Program-made: the position numbers and the translations under genes
The notes under the pieces: model-generated
Database searches by the model: none
The model's input: only the letters and a program-made list of their open reading frames with translations
Told to the model about the DNA's origin: nothing
Source: VGJV01 sp964646415
GTDB lineage: Bacteria > Patescibacteriota > Minisyncoccia > UBA6257 > 2-01-FULL-56-20
Reading direction: 5' to 3'
Length of the DNA stretch: 64,000 nt
Assembly (NCBI GenBank): GCA_964646415.1
Contig: CAZYEL010000001.1
Location: 20,214 to 84,213, forward strand
In this document: piece by piece, positions 25,635 through 34,398 of the stretch
Position numbering within the stretch: the first letter of the stretch is position 1
Layout of the letters: every line of letters begins with the position of its first letter

Positions 25635-26864
25635 ATGAAACGTTTTCTCTACCTCTTCATTATCCTCGCGGCCATCGGCCTCGTGGTCGCCGCCGGGTTT
25701 TTTCTGCAGTACCGCAGCGAGCCCGCCCCGCAGCAACCGGAGGCGCAGCCCGCGGGGGATACTCTCCCCATAGCGCCCTCCCCATCATTTGAAGCTCCGC
25801 CCGCCGCACAAGACGAGCCCGCCGCCACAAACCTTCCCGAACCCGTCTTTCTTGGCAATGGCCTGCGCGTCCTCTCGCCGCGCCCAACATACGCCTTCGC
25901 AGTCCGCACGGACGGCAGCTTGCTCCTCGCGAGCCCCGACGGCACCATTTCCGAGTTGCGGGGCGCCACGCTCAATACGCTGAGCCCCACCGTCATCGCG
26001 GATATCCAAACAATCTCCTTCTCATTCGATGCATCCAAAATCCTCGCCGTCTTCGGCGACCGGAGCGAGCCCCAAGTCGCTCTCTTTGATGTGAAGTCAA
26101 AAACATGGCAACCGTTTCCCGCCGCCGCAACAAGCGCCGCGTGGTCCCCGAACGACCTCCGCGTGGCATATCTTTCGCAAAAAAGCGGGGCGGTGTCGCT
26201 CAACACTTTGAACATCGCCGACGCCAAAGCGAAGCCCCAGGAGCTCACTCGCGTTCGCTTCGCCGACGTGACCCTCGCGTGGAACAACCCTGACCAGATT
26301 CTCCTTCAGGAACGCGCAAGCGGCTTGGTGCCGACCTCGGCGTGGAACTGGGATACTAAGAAGAAAGCTCTCGTTTTGTTTGCCGAGGACCAGCGCGGTT
26401 TCGAAACCCGATGGGCTCCGGGCGCGGCGAATGGCCTTGCGTTCGTCGCGGGGGAGAGAGGCTATGGAGGCTCCTTCCTCCTCGTTTCACCCCAAGGGGA
26501 CGTGCGCGAAACTTTCTCTTTCCTCACTTTCCCAGAAAAATGCGCGTTTGGCAGTATGCCGATACCCGCAGAATTGCGCTCCTCAAGCACCCCTTCGGGC
26601 GCAACGATTATAAATTCATTACGCTGCGCAGTCCCCCGAGACAGCACCGCGCTTGCGTCGGTAATTCTTCCTGATACCTACCGCAAACGCGCCATATTTA
26701 CCGTCGACGACTTCTATGAAATCGACCTTGCGACCGGCGCCACCCGCACCATACTTGCGGACCCCGGGCAAACCCTCGACGCAATGAAGGTTGCCGCATC
26801 CGGCGACATGCTCTACTTCGTAAACCGCTACGACCAAAAGCTTTACTCGCTCCAAATAAAATAA
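25635..26864 (+). CDS. Membrane-anchored beta-propeller-like protein
   Basis: 409 aa. A single N-terminal membrane helix (FLYLFIILAAIGLVVAAGFFL) and a Pro/Ala-rich linker lead into repeated beta-blade sequence with WD40/TolB-like periodicity (SFSFDASKILAVFGD; AAWSPNDLRVAYLSQ; LAWNNPDQILLQE; DMLYFVNRYDQKLYSLQ). It probably forms an extracytoplasmic beta-propeller for protein contacts. It is the last gene of the plus-strand operon that starts at 12937, 13 bases after the pilin gene. ATG 25635 starts at the membrane helix. Confidence 0.78.
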   Translation: MKRFLYLFIILAAIGLVVAAGFFLQYRSEPAPQQPEAQPAGDTLPIAPSPSFEAPPAAQDEPAATNLPEPVFLGNGLRVLSPRPTYAFAVRTDGSLLLASPDGTISELRGATLNTLSPTVIADIQTISFSFDASKILAVFGDRSEPQVALFDVKSKTWQPFPAAATSAAWSPNDLRVAYLSQKSGAVSLNTLNIADAKAKPQELTRVRFADVTLAWNNPDQILLQERASGLVPTSAWNWDTKKKALVLFAEDQRGFETRWAPGAANGLAFVAGERGYGGSFLLVSPQGDVRETFSFLTFPEKCAFGSMPIPAELRSSSTPSGATIINSLRCAVPRDSTALASVILPDTYRKRAIFTVDDFYEIDLATGATRTILADPGQTLDAMKVAASGDMLYFVNRYDQKLYSLQIK

Positions 26865-26942
26865 GGAGCGGCGCGAATATGGGTTTATAGCGCGAACCCA
26901 CTCGCATTATTTGCGGCTATTCGCGATATTAGCGATTACTCC
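26865..26942. repeat. MITE-like inverted repeat, copy A (short form)
   Basis: It begins GGAGCGGCGCGAATAT and ends ATTCGCGATATTAGCGATTACTCC; the ends are inverted relative to each other. It matches the ends of the larger copies at 50503-50609 and 56944-57055. It lies between the convergent T4SS operon and jag, where it may also act as a terminator hairpin. Confidence 0.6.
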
Positions 26943-27366
26943 CCATGGGTTTTACTATCACATACCGATCTTTCCCTTCTCCCACGCTCTCGGTGGTTAC
27001 CTCCGGATGCACGGCAAGCGCCATGTGCACAATCCGCCGCTCGTATGAATTCATCGCGGGAAGAGACACTTCGGCTTTCGTGGTGTGTACTTTCTTCGCG
27101 GCCGCTTTGGCGAGCTCCGCAATCAAGTTCTCCCGCTCCTGCCGGTAGTTGTTAATATCAAAGACCACCGCCGGCGCATCGTGCTTTTTCCCCACAAGCT
27201 GCACGACGTGATTCACGCTCGCCACAAGTATTGGAAGGATTTCCTTGATAAGCGCCTCATCCTCATAAATAAAAACGGTGCCTCGGTTTTCTTCCTTCAC
27301 TTCAACATGGAAGTCGCGGAAGCCCATCCGCTCAAAAAGTTGTTGTACAAAAGTTTGGAAATTCAT
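26929..27366 (-). CDS. jag: KH/R3H RNA-binding protein Jag (KhpB)
   Basis: 145 aa. A KH-like domain (residues about 1-80; FEDEALIK-type region YEDEALIKEILPILVASVNHVV) is followed by an R3H domain (RQERENLIAELAKAAAKKV; MNSYERRIVHMAL). It lacks the Jag-N domain found in firmicute Jag. The protein is a cytoplasmic RNA-binding factor linked to cell-wall and membrane-insertion functions. Its place downstream of yidC, rnpA and rpmH is the conserved origin-proximal order. Confidence 0.9.
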   Translation of the reverse strand: MNFQTFVQQLFERMGFRDFHVEVKEENRGTVFIYEDEALIKEILPILVASVNHVVQLVGKKHDAPAVVFDINNYRQERENLIAELAKAAAKKVHTTKAEVSLPAMNSYERRIVHMALAVHPEVTTESVGEGKDRYVIVKPMGSNR

Positions 27367-27484
27367 CCCGTTAGAAGCAGGCCGCGGTTTTCCCGCTTTG
27401 CTGATAATTGTGACTAATAATCATAATTTGGTAACTTTTTGAACTAATCGCATCTCGTCAAGCGACTGCGGCTTCTAACGGGGT

Positions 27485-28195
27485 TCATGTCTGTTGGTGT
27501 GCGAGCTGCCGATTCACAATGAGCTGCTGCACGATTGAGAATATCGAGCTCACCGCCCAGTACAAGCTCACTGCGGCGGGGAACTGCCAGAAAACAAAGA
27601 GCGTGATAAGCGGTGCGATAAACATCATGTTCCGCCCCATCCGCTCGGCGTCACTCAACGCCTCTCCTTCCCTGCGCTTGGGGAGCGCCAGGCGCCCTTG
27701 TATATATTGGGCGAATGCCGCCAAACCCACCATGAAGATACTCTGCTCGCTTAGATTAATCAAGCCGAGGAAGCTCGGGTTGAGTGCTTCCGGCGCATGC
27801 ACAAAAGCGTATATCGCCTTGGCAACTTCCTGGGGATTTAAGATGCCGGAGAACACCTGGTAGAGCGCGATCAAGACCGGCAGCTGTACGAGGAGTAAAA
27901 GGAATCCGGAAAAAGGATTGATGCGGTGCGAGCGGTAGAGTTCCATCATCGCTTTCGCCTGCCGTTCGCGATCTTTCGGATGCTGCTCCTGGATTTTTTT
28001 CATCTCCGGCTGCAACCGCTGCATCACCGCCTGGTGCCGTACGCTTTTATGAAACAACGGGAAAAGAATGACCCGGATGACAATGGTGAGAAATATGATC
28101 GCAAGCCCTAGGTCTTGGAAGGCGAGGGTGTTGTACAACGCCACAAGCGCATTCAGGAGCGGCTGATAGAAAAAAGTGTCGTAAAGATATCCCAT
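27485..28195 (-). CDS. yidC: YidC/Oxa1-family membrane protein insertase
   Basis: 236 aa with about five membrane helices and no large periplasmic domain, as in Gram-positive YidC. The conserved hydrophilic-groove arginine is in AIIFLTIVIRVILFPL, followed by the cytoplasmic hairpin MQRLQPEMKKIQEQHPKDRERQ. It inserts proteins into the membrane alone or with SecYEG. There is no lipoprotein signal cysteine. It lies between rnpA and jag in the usual order. The C-terminus ends in a short QLAHQQT tail rather than a basic extension. Confidence 0.93.
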   Translation of the reverse strand: MGYLYDTFFYQPLLNALVALYNTLAFQDLGLAIIFLTIVIRVILFPLFHKSVRHQAVMQRLQPEMKKIQEQHPKDRERQAKAMMELYRSHRINPFSGFLLLLVQLPVLIALYQVFSGILNPQEVAKAIYAFVHAPEALNPSFLGLINLSEQSIFMVGLAAFAQYIQGRLALPKRREGEALSDAERMGRNMMFIAPLITLFVFWQFPAAVSLYWAVSSIFSIVQQLIVNRQLAHQQT

Positions 28196-28215
28196 GTATA
28201 GCTAGCTTTTCAGCT

Positions 28216-28551
28216 TTAAGGTTTGGGGGTTAGTGCGAAAACTTTCTCCCGGACATGATCGAGTTCCGCGCGGAATTCCTGGCGCGAAAGCCGGGCGGCG
28301 GGGCGGGAAAGAATAAACACGAAGTCCGAAGGCAAACCTTTCCATTGCCGCACGTGCGCGAGCAGCACTCTCTTCAATACGTGTCGGCGGACGGCGCGGG
28401 AGTCCACGCTCGTGCTTATCACCGCCCCAAACCGATTATGCGAGAGAAAATTACTCCTTGCTTTCACCGCCATAATGGAAGAGGCGTAGACGATCGGCAT
28501 GCGCGAGCGCATAAGCGATGGGAGGGGAGCTCGTAGCCGCCTCGGGAGCAT
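28216..28551 (-). CDS. rnpA: Ribonuclease P protein component
   Basis: 111 aa. The basic RNase P protein assists the catalytic RNA in removing 5' leaders from pre-tRNAs. The signature RNR-type helix reads DSRAVRRHVLKRVL; FGAVISTSV is the preceding central strand and LPSDFVFILSRPAA the following one. MLPRRLRAP at the N-terminus is the usual start. The canonical RNR motif is changed to RAVRR, a modest deviation. It lies 18 bases after rpmH and 20 bases before yidC. Confidence 0.93.
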   Translation of the reverse strand: MLPRRLRAPLPSLMRSRMPIVYASSIMAVKARSNFLSHNRFGAVISTSVDSRAVRRHVLKRVLLAHVRQWKGLPSDFVFILSRPAARLSRQEFRAELDHVREKVFALTPKP

Positions 28552-28569
28552 CAGCGGAGCGCCTGCCTT

Positions 28570-28704
28570 CTACACGGCGAGGCGCCGCCGCTTCTTAAGG
28601 CGCCGACGACGCAACACTGCCCTTCCTCCCGGCCTCCGCTGTCGCGCAAGGAAACCGTGCGTACGGGCCCGCTTCTTCTTTTTCGGCTGGTAGGTCCGAG
28701 ACAT
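28570..28704 (-). CDS. rpmH: 50S ribosomal protein L34
   Basis: 44 aa: it begins SRTYQPKKKKRARTHGFLAR and continues with a Gly-rich turn and a strongly basic tail, the expected L34 sequence (TYQP, HGF and GR features). It is shorter than most annotation cut-offs but unmistakable. It sits between dnaA and rnpA as in most bacteria. The promoter TTGGCA-17-TAGTAT places the transcription start at the A of the ATG, so the message appears leaderless. Confidence 0.95.
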   Translation of the reverse strand: MSRTYQPKKKKRARTHGFLARQRRPGGRAVLRRRRLKKRRRLAV

Positions 28705-28710
28705 TGCCCT

Positions 28711-28739
28711 ATACTATCATGAGCCGCGCTTTCTGCCAA
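28711..28739 (-). promoter_or_regulatory. Promoter of rpmH-rnpA-yidC-jag
   Basis: On the minus strand TTGGCA (28739-28734) and TAGTAT (28716-28711) are separated by 17 bases. The predicted start, seven bases past the -10, is position 28704, the first base of the rpmH ATG. Confidence 0.5.
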
Positions 28740-28969
28740 CCCCTCGCCGGTCAGAAAACGCGATATGCACAGAAAGTCCCCAAACCTCCCCCCGGTCCCT
28801 TTTGACGACTCTCTGTTTCTCCATACAATTAACCACATCAGCCGCTTCTCCTCCCTCCTACGCTCATGCGGCTCTTCCAAAATATTCCGCGCATTGTCTG
28901 CCGCATCCATTTTGCCTTTCTTTCACCAATGAAAAAACAAAAAGTCGCGATTGCGCATCTTCTCGTACG

Positions 28970-30331
28970 ATGAGCCTCGAAGAACTGTGGCAATCAACTC
29001 TTGCCGAGATGGAAGTGCAGCTTTCGCGGGCGAATTTTTCGACCTGGCTCAAAAGCAGTAAGCTTGTGGATAAGCAGGATGGGACTTTCTATATCGCCCT
29101 TCCCAACAATTTCGCTAAAGAATGGGTGGAAAACAAATACCATAAAAATTTATTGGGGATTATCCGCAACTTTGATACCACTGCCCGCAAATTGGAGTTC
29201 GTGGTTGCCCCCCACCACCTTGAAGCCGGTCCGAAAGCAGAATCCATGGCGCACCATCCGCAACGAATAGAGGCGAACGTAGGAGGGCTTGACCTCAAAA
29301 TCGACCCGGAGTCGAATCTTAATCCCCGGTACACGCTCTCTTCATTTGTCGTAGGCCCTTCGAACGAGCTTGCGTTCGCGGCTGCTTCCGCGATTGTGAA
29401 CGACGTCGGAAGAAAATATAATCCGTTTTTCGTGTATGGAGGCGTGGGGCTTGGAAAAACCCACCTTATCCAGGCGATAGGGAACGAGATAAAACTAAAG
29501 TACCAAAACGCGGTGCGCCCAAAATATGTTTCTTCCGAGCGTTTCACGAGCGATGTGGTGTGGGCAATCCGCAATAAACGGATGGAGGATATTAAGAAAA
29601 GATATCGCGATGTAGATATCCTCATTATCGACGACATCCAATTCATCGGAGGGAAGGAAAAAACCGAGGAGGAGTTCTTCCATACGTTTAACGCGCTTTA
29701 CGAAAGCAATAAGCAGATTATTATTTCTTCAGACCGGCCGCCACAGTCCATCCCCACGCTTGAAGAGCGGCTCCGTTCCCGGTTTGAAGGCGGGCTTATC
29801 GCGGACATCAGCTACCCGGAATATGAGATGCGAGTGGCCATCATCAAAGGCAAGCTCCAGGAAATGAACCAAACATTGCCCGATGGGGTGGTGGAAATCG
29901 TCGCGAAACGGGTGAAGAAAAACATCCGTGAACTTGAAGGAATTCTCAACAAAATCCTCTTTTATCAGGAGAAAAAACAAGTACAAATCTCCGAGGCGGC
30001 TGCGGAAGAAATTATAGAAAAATCAGCGCAAAGCCTCGCCCGGCGCGTGACGGACACCCAGATTCTCAAGGCGGTTGCGGAGTTTTTCAACATCAACATA
30101 ACCGACCTCCTTAGCCACAACCGGAGAAAGGAGGTTGTCGAGCCGCGGCAGATTGCGATGTATCTTCTTCGGGATATGTTGGAGTTATCCTACCCATCCA
30201 TTGGGGAAAGGCTGGGGAGAGACCACACCACTGCAATACACGCGTACGAAAAAATCAACAGAGATGTGAACAAGTTTGCACTCCTTAACCAGAAGATCCT
30301 CATGATAAAAGATGTGGTTCGTAAGGGTTAA
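28970..30331 (+). CDS. dnaA: Chromosomal replication initiator DnaA
   Basis: 453 aa. Domain I (SLEELWQSTLAEMEVQL...STWL), a short linker, the AAA+ domain III with Walker A GGVGLGKTHLIQ and Walker B ILIIDDIQF, and domain IV with the DnaA-box-reading helix DHTTAIHAYEKI. It binds DnaA boxes and opens the origin. MSLEELW at ATG 28970 is the natural start; the frame is open further upstream without conserved sequence. dnaN follows after 144 bases that contain DnaA-box-like sites. Confidence 0.97.
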   Translation: MSLEELWQSTLAEMEVQLSRANFSTWLKSSKLVDKQDGTFYIALPNNFAKEWVENKYHKNLLGIIRNFDTTARKLEFVVAPHHLEAGPKAESMAHHPQRIEANVGGLDLKIDPESNLNPRYTLSSFVVGPSNELAFAAASAIVNDVGRKYNPFFVYGGVGLGKTHLIQAIGNEIKLKYQNAVRPKYVSSERFTSDVVWAIRNKRMEDIKKRYRDVDILIIDDIQFIGGKEKTEEEFFHTFNALYESNKQIIISSDRPPQSIPTLEERLRSRFEGGLIADISYPEYEMRVAIIKGKLQEMNQTLPDGVVEIVAKRVKKNIRELEGILNKILFYQEKKQVQISEAAAEEIIEKSAQSLARRVTDTQILKAVAEFFNINITDLLSHNRRKEVVEPRQIAMYLLRDMLELSYPSIGERLGRDHTTAIHAYEKINRDVNKFALLNQKILMIKDVVRKG

Positions 30332-30475
30332 TACACACCTCATCCACACAAACCTTTTCTTTCATCCTTTATCTTCTATACATTATCAGCACTTATCCCC
30401 ATATCCACAGGACTAACAGTATCAACAGTAACAATAATCTTATTCAATTAATCTAATACTACTCTACTTACTACT
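30332..30475 (+). other. Candidate origin of replication (oriC) between dnaA and dnaN
   Basis: Three near-consensus DnaA boxes lie in this spacer: TCATCCACA (30340-30348), TTATCCCCA (30393-30401) and the overlapping ATATCCACA (30401-30409). To their right is an AT-rich stretch ending in CTAATACTACTCTACTTACTACTA directly before dnaN; read in triplets on the bottom strand this gives repeated 3'-GAT-like steps, as in a DnaA-trio element. The location in the dnaA-dnaN spacer is a common origin site. Whether it functions is inferred. Confidence 0.6.
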
Positions 30476-31585
30476 ATGAAGACTGTTGTGTTGCGTGCGG
30501 GGATTATGGAAGCGATTTCGACGGTGGGGCGCGCTGCGGGAGGCGACAGCCTTCCCGCGCTCAAACACATACTCATCGAAGCCCAAAATAATAAGTTAGT
30601 ATTTAAAGGGACTAATCTTGAGATAGCCATTCAACACAGCGTTTCCGCGAAGGTGCTCGAGGGGGGGAAGGTGACTGTGCCTGCGCGCGCTTTCGCCGAG
30701 GTACTCGCCGCATTGCGGAGTGAGCGGATTAATCTTGAGCAAAAAGGCGATAACCTTTCGCTTACTTCCGATAATTACCGCGCGACTTTCCAGGGCCTTC
30801 CCGCCGAGGACTTCCCCCTCATTCCCAAAATAAAAAACAACAGCACATGCATCGAGTGCAAGGCGGGTTCCTTGCGCGATGCGCTTGGCGCTGTGCTTAT
30901 TGCAACGGAGTTTTCCGATCTCCGGCCCGAATTAAACAGTGTCCTATTTCACTTTTCCCAAGAGCGCATAGTGCTCGCGGCAACCGACAGTTTCCGTCTT
31001 GCGGAGCAACAAATCCCGCCGTCACAGTTCTCTGCGAGCGGAGTCGGGGAATTTCGCGCATTAATTCCTCTCAAAACCAGCCAAGAACTCCTTCGTTTGC
31101 TGGGAGAGCAGGAAACGGTGAAAGTGTGCGCGGACGAAAACCAGATTCTCGTAGCCGCAGGCGCGGCGGAGTGCATTTCTCGCCTTATTGACGGAATATT
31201 CCCCGAGTATTCCGCCATTGTCCCCACATCGTTTAAGAGCGAGCTTGTGGTGGGGCGCGAAGACCTTGTTGAAGCAATAAAATTAGCGGGCGTATTCAAC
31301 GACCGGAACAGCGAAGTCAGATTCGCATATATGCGGGAAAGAAAGGCGCTTGAGGTAAGCGCCGCCGCTCAGGGAGTGGGGGAGAATGTGTATGTTCTTC
31401 CTGCGGCCATCAAAGGAGAAGACGGGGATATTTTATTCAACGGGCGGTATGTGAGCGATATGTTGCGGGTAGGACGCGGCAGCGAAATCTTTTTGGGGTT
31501 AAACGATGAAGCCGCGCCCGCTCTTCTCCGGTCCCAAGGGGACGCGTCGTATTACTACATAGTAAAGCCGATACTCAAAACCTAG
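30476..31585 (+). CDS. dnaN: DNA polymerase III beta subunit (sliding clamp)
   Basis: 369 aa, the usual length. Three clamp repeats are recognisable: the first begins MKTVVLRAGIMEAISTVGRA and contains GDSLPALKHILIEAQ and TVPARAFAEVLAAL; the middle repeat has IALATDSFRLAEQ-type sequence (VLAATDSFRLAEQQ); the last ends with YYIVKPI. It encircles DNA and tethers polymerases. The start codon overlaps the end of the DnaA-trio-like stretch. Confidence 0.96.
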   Translation: MKTVVLRAGIMEAISTVGRAAGGDSLPALKHILIEAQNNKLVFKGTNLEIAIQHSVSAKVLEGGKVTVPARAFAEVLAALRSERINLEQKGDNLSLTSDNYRATFQGLPAEDFPLIPKIKNNSTCIECKAGSLRDALGAVLIATEFSDLRPELNSVLFHFSQERIVLAATDSFRLAEQQIPPSQFSASGVGEFRALIPLKTSQELLRLLGEQETVKVCADENQILVAAGAAECISRLIDGIFPEYSAIVPTSFKSELVVGREDLVEAIKLAGVFNDRNSEVRFAYMRERKALEVSAAAQGVGENVYVLPAAIKGEDGDILFNGRYVSDMLRVGRGSEIFLGLNDEAAPALLRSQGDASYYYIVKPILKT

Positions 31586-31587
31586 TC

Positions 31588-34068
31588 TTAGCGGTAGAAG
31601 ATAACCTGCGTTCTTGCAATCATCCCATTTTCATCAGTCGCTTCCATTTCCAGAAGATTTTGCTGTTTTGCATTTGCGAGGGGGACAGTGAAGATAATTG
31701 GATTCTCCGCGGAGAACGGGCCGCGAAGATTTTCAAGAAGTTGTCCGTTTAAGCGGATGCCTATTCCCTGTGCGCTCCGTGAACCCGAAAGGCGCGCGCG
31801 GAGCGGGGAAGAAGCGCCTTGCAGCACGTCGCCGTTCCGGGGGGTTTCGATGGTGAGTTGCGCGAACCCCAGCGAAGAAGAAGCGGCGAGTAAGGTTCCT
31901 GTCGTGTTGCCCTGCCGGTTATATTCCGCGAAATCGGGCATGTTGCTTGCTGCCCAGCGCAGCACGCCCGTTTCCCAATTCTCAAACTGGGGGTCTTCCG
32001 CGGGGGCCTGTGGCGGCGGGCCGGTTGGGTCGCTCCGGTCTACGTAATAGAGAATGGAATGGATTTCGCGGTTTGCGCGGTAATCTCCTGCGAGAATCGG
32101 TTTTACCGGAGCAACGGGCTCCGGACGGGGAAAAGTTTCCACTGGGAAGTTCCGCGACGCATGCGCCGCCTGGAAGAATGCGCTCCATATGGGGACTGCC
32201 GCAAAAATACTCGTGCCGCTCTTGTGCATGGGCGCGTTGTCGTTGCTTCCCGCCCACACTCCCACCGCAAGCGAGGGCGTGTATCCGATCGACCACGCGT
32301 CGCGGTAGTCGTTTGAAGTTCCTGTTTTCATGGCAACGTCCCGATCGGAGAGTATGGTGTATGACGTGCTGTTGCCGAAAAGTTTCCGCCGCGCCTCAAC
32401 GTCGCTTAAAATATCGTTCACGAGGCGGACATACTGCGGGTCAACGACTTGCTCGGAGGCATCTTGGTACGATTCAATAGTCACTCCTTTACTGTCTTTT
32501 ACTTCAAGTACGTATGTTTGCGCATGCTTTATCCCGTCGTTCGCAAGTGTCGCGTAGGCACCGACAAGGTCGCTTAAGTGCACCGCCCCGCCGCCCAGCA
32601 CGAGGGAAAGGCCGTATTCGCCAGGGTCGGTAAGCGTGGTGATGCCGAAGCGGCGGGTGTTTTCGAGGACGTCGCGTATGCCCGCAAGGTAGAGGAGCTT
32701 CACCGCAGGGAGATTCCGCGACATCGCCAAAGCTTCGCGGAGCGGCATCGGCCCGCGAAAAGAGCCGTCAAAGTTATGGGGATGAAAACAGGTTGTCACG
32801 GTGCTCGAAGCAGCCTCGTTTTCTTCGGCGGGGACTGCTGGACAATCGGGGTCGCGCGCCGCAAATTCGGTCGACACATCGAAAAGCACCGTGTCGGGCG
32901 TGTATCCTTTTTCGAACGCGGTGAGATACACAAACGGCTTCAGAGCCGATCCCGGTTGGCGCAACCCTTGGGTGGCGGCGTTGAAGTTCCCGTTGTGTTC
33001 GGTGTCGAAATAATCACGGGAACCGGCGAGCGCAAGGACGTGACCAGTTTTCGGGTCTTGCGCGACAAGCGCCGCGTTGTCGCCCCCGTACAATTCTTGG
33101 TTCCGTTGCGCTCCTTCGCGCACCGCGGCTTGTGCAAGTTGTTGTAAGTCCCAATCCAGCGTGGTGAGGACCTGAAGTCCTCCCCTTTGGACAAGGTCCT
33201 CGCCATACTTTTGCGTGAGGTAGTCTTGCGCAAGCATAACAAAATGAGGCGCCTTAATAGTCTGCCCTTGCGGCGCGAACACCACCCGCTCCTTTTGGGC
33301 AGTTAGGTATTCCTCTTCGCTAATTTTCCAAAGACTCCGCATCTTTTTCAGGATGAACTGGCCGCGCGCAAAGAGTTCTTCGCGGTGGGTCCCCCACGGC
33401 GAGTAGTAGGTGGGGGCTTTAGGGAGGGCGGCGAGCACCGCCGCTTCCCCGAGCGTGAGGTCCTTTGCAGTTTTCCCGAAGAAGGTTTGACTCGCCGCTT
33501 CTACGCCGTATGCGGTGGGCCCGTAGGGGATCTCATTCAGATACAGCTCCAAAATTTGGTCTTTTGTATACTGGCGGGCGAGATTGGTTGCAAGGATAAG
33601 CTCTTTAAGTTTCCTCGTGATGGTTTTTTCCGGAGTGAGGAACGCATTCTTGGCGAGCTGTTGAGTGATGGTGGACCCTCCCTGGACAATCTCGCCGCTT
33701 TTCAAATTCGCAAGGAGCGAGCGGACTATCGCTTTCCAGTCGAATGCGGGCTCGTTGTAAAAGTTGTCGTCTTCCACCGCCACGGCTGCATCTTTGAGAT
33801 ATTGAGGGACGTCCGCAATTGGGATTATGGTCCTTCGCTCGCCGGCGCTGATTTCATAGAGAAGCACTTTGCCGCTGCGGTCGTAAATTTTTGTGGATTG
33901 AGCCACCTGCCGGTGGAGCATTTCTTCGACTGAGGGAAGGTTCCTTTGAAGTGCGGAGTATGCGAAGAACCCGGCGATTATTGCGAGCGCAACTCCGCTG
34001 AGGGTGGCGATAAGAGCGCGGAGCGCCCACGTGCGAGCTGAAGATGCGCGGCGATGGCGGGGAGACAT
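31588..34068 (-). CDS. Class A penicillin-binding protein (PBP1a-like)
   Basis: 826 aa. A membrane anchor near residues 14-35 is followed by a GT51 glycosyltransferase domain (VAVEDDNFYNEPAFD with the catalytic Glu; GGSTITQQLAKN; RKLKELILATNL). Then comes a transpeptidase domain with SxxK in GSALKPF, SxN in MSRNLPA and KTG in MKTGTSNDYRDAW. It polymerises and cross-links peptidoglycan outside the membrane. The last about 150 residues form a beta-rich extension (ETPRNGDVLQGASSPLRAR) like the bacterial Ig-like C-terminal domains of some PBPs. It is convergent with dnaN, two bases apart. Confidence 0.94.
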   Translation of the reverse strand: MSPRHRRASSARTWALRALIATLSGVALAIIAGFFAYSALQRNLPSVEEMLHRQVAQSTKIYDRSGKVLLYEISAGERRTIIPIADVPQYLKDAAVAVEDDNFYNEPAFDWKAIVRSLLANLKSGEIVQGGSTITQQLAKNAFLTPEKTITRKLKELILATNLARQYTKDQILELYLNEIPYGPTAYGVEAASQTFFGKTAKDLTLGEAAVLAALPKAPTYYSPWGTHREELFARGQFILKKMRSLWKISEEEYLTAQKERVVFAPQGQTIKAPHFVMLAQDYLTQKYGEDLVQRGGLQVLTTLDWDLQQLAQAAVREGAQRNQELYGGDNAALVAQDPKTGHVLALAGSRDYFDTEHNGNFNAATQGLRQPGSALKPFVYLTAFEKGYTPDTVLFDVSTEFAARDPDCPAVPAEENEAASSTVTTCFHPHNFDGSFRGPMPLREALAMSRNLPAVKLLYLAGIRDVLENTRRFGITTLTDPGEYGLSLVLGGGAVHLSDLVGAYATLANDGIKHAQTYVLEVKDSKGVTIESYQDASEQVVDPQYVRLVNDILSDVEARRKLFGNSTSYTILSDRDVAMKTGTSNDYRDAWSIGYTPSLAVGVWAGSNDNAPMHKSGTSIFAAVPIWSAFFQAAHASRNFPVETFPRPEPVAPVKPILAGDYRANREIHSILYYVDRSDPTGPPPQAPAEDPQFENWETGVLRWAASNMPDFAEYNRQGNTTGTLLAASSSLGFAQLTIETPRNGDVLQGASSPLRARLSGSRSAQGIGIRLNGQLLENLRGPFSAENPIIFTVPLANAKQQNLLEMEATDENGMIARTQVIFYR

Positions 34069-34113
34069 TGTTATCGTATTGTAGCGTGACAGGGTCGGGC
34101 TTTCAAAACGAAA

Positions 34114-34140
34114 CCCCGTCCCGCAGTATGCGGGACGGGG
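34114..34140 (-). terminator. Intrinsic terminator of the small acidic protein gene
   Basis: A perfect 12-bp stem (CCCCGTCCCGCA) with a 3-base loop, followed on the minus strand by TTTCGTTTTG. It lies 22 bases after the stop codon of the 60-aa gene. Confidence 0.75.
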
Positions 34141-34161
34141 TAAGAACCGCCGAGGGAACCC

Positions 34162-34344
34162 TTACTCGTTCAGTCCGAAGCGGTCCTCTTGTCGCTGCCC
34201 TCCTCCTTCTTCCTCGCGTTCCAAGCCTTCTTCCGAGGGGAGCGTTGTTTCTTCCAATTCGTCGTCGAATGACGCGAGGCCGTCGTTCTCGTCTTCTTCG
34301 TCGCTCAAGCCCCGCGACAACTTAAATTGATGAACCCGTTCCAT
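34162..34344 (-). CDS. Small acidic protein of unknown function
   Basis: 60 aa: it begins MERVHQFKLSRGLSDEEDEN, has acidic runs such as DDELEETTLPSEEGLEREEE, and ends in EDRFGLNE. Nearly 40 percent of residues are Asp or Glu, and no membrane segment or cysteine is present. No family is recognised. A strong promoter (TTGACA-16-TATAAC, 34399-34426) and an intrinsic terminator frame it as a single-gene transcription unit, which argues that it is a real and possibly well-expressed gene. The high acidity could suit a nucleic-acid mimic or an RNAP-binding peptide, but that is speculation. Confidence 0.65.
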   Translation of the reverse strand: MERVHQFKLSRGLSDEEDENDGLASFDDELEETTLPSEEGLEREEEGGGQRQEDRFGLNE

Positions 34345-34398
34345 GAGTAGTACGTTTTTTCCGACCTTTCAGCGTACCAGACCCAGTCTTATCACTTT

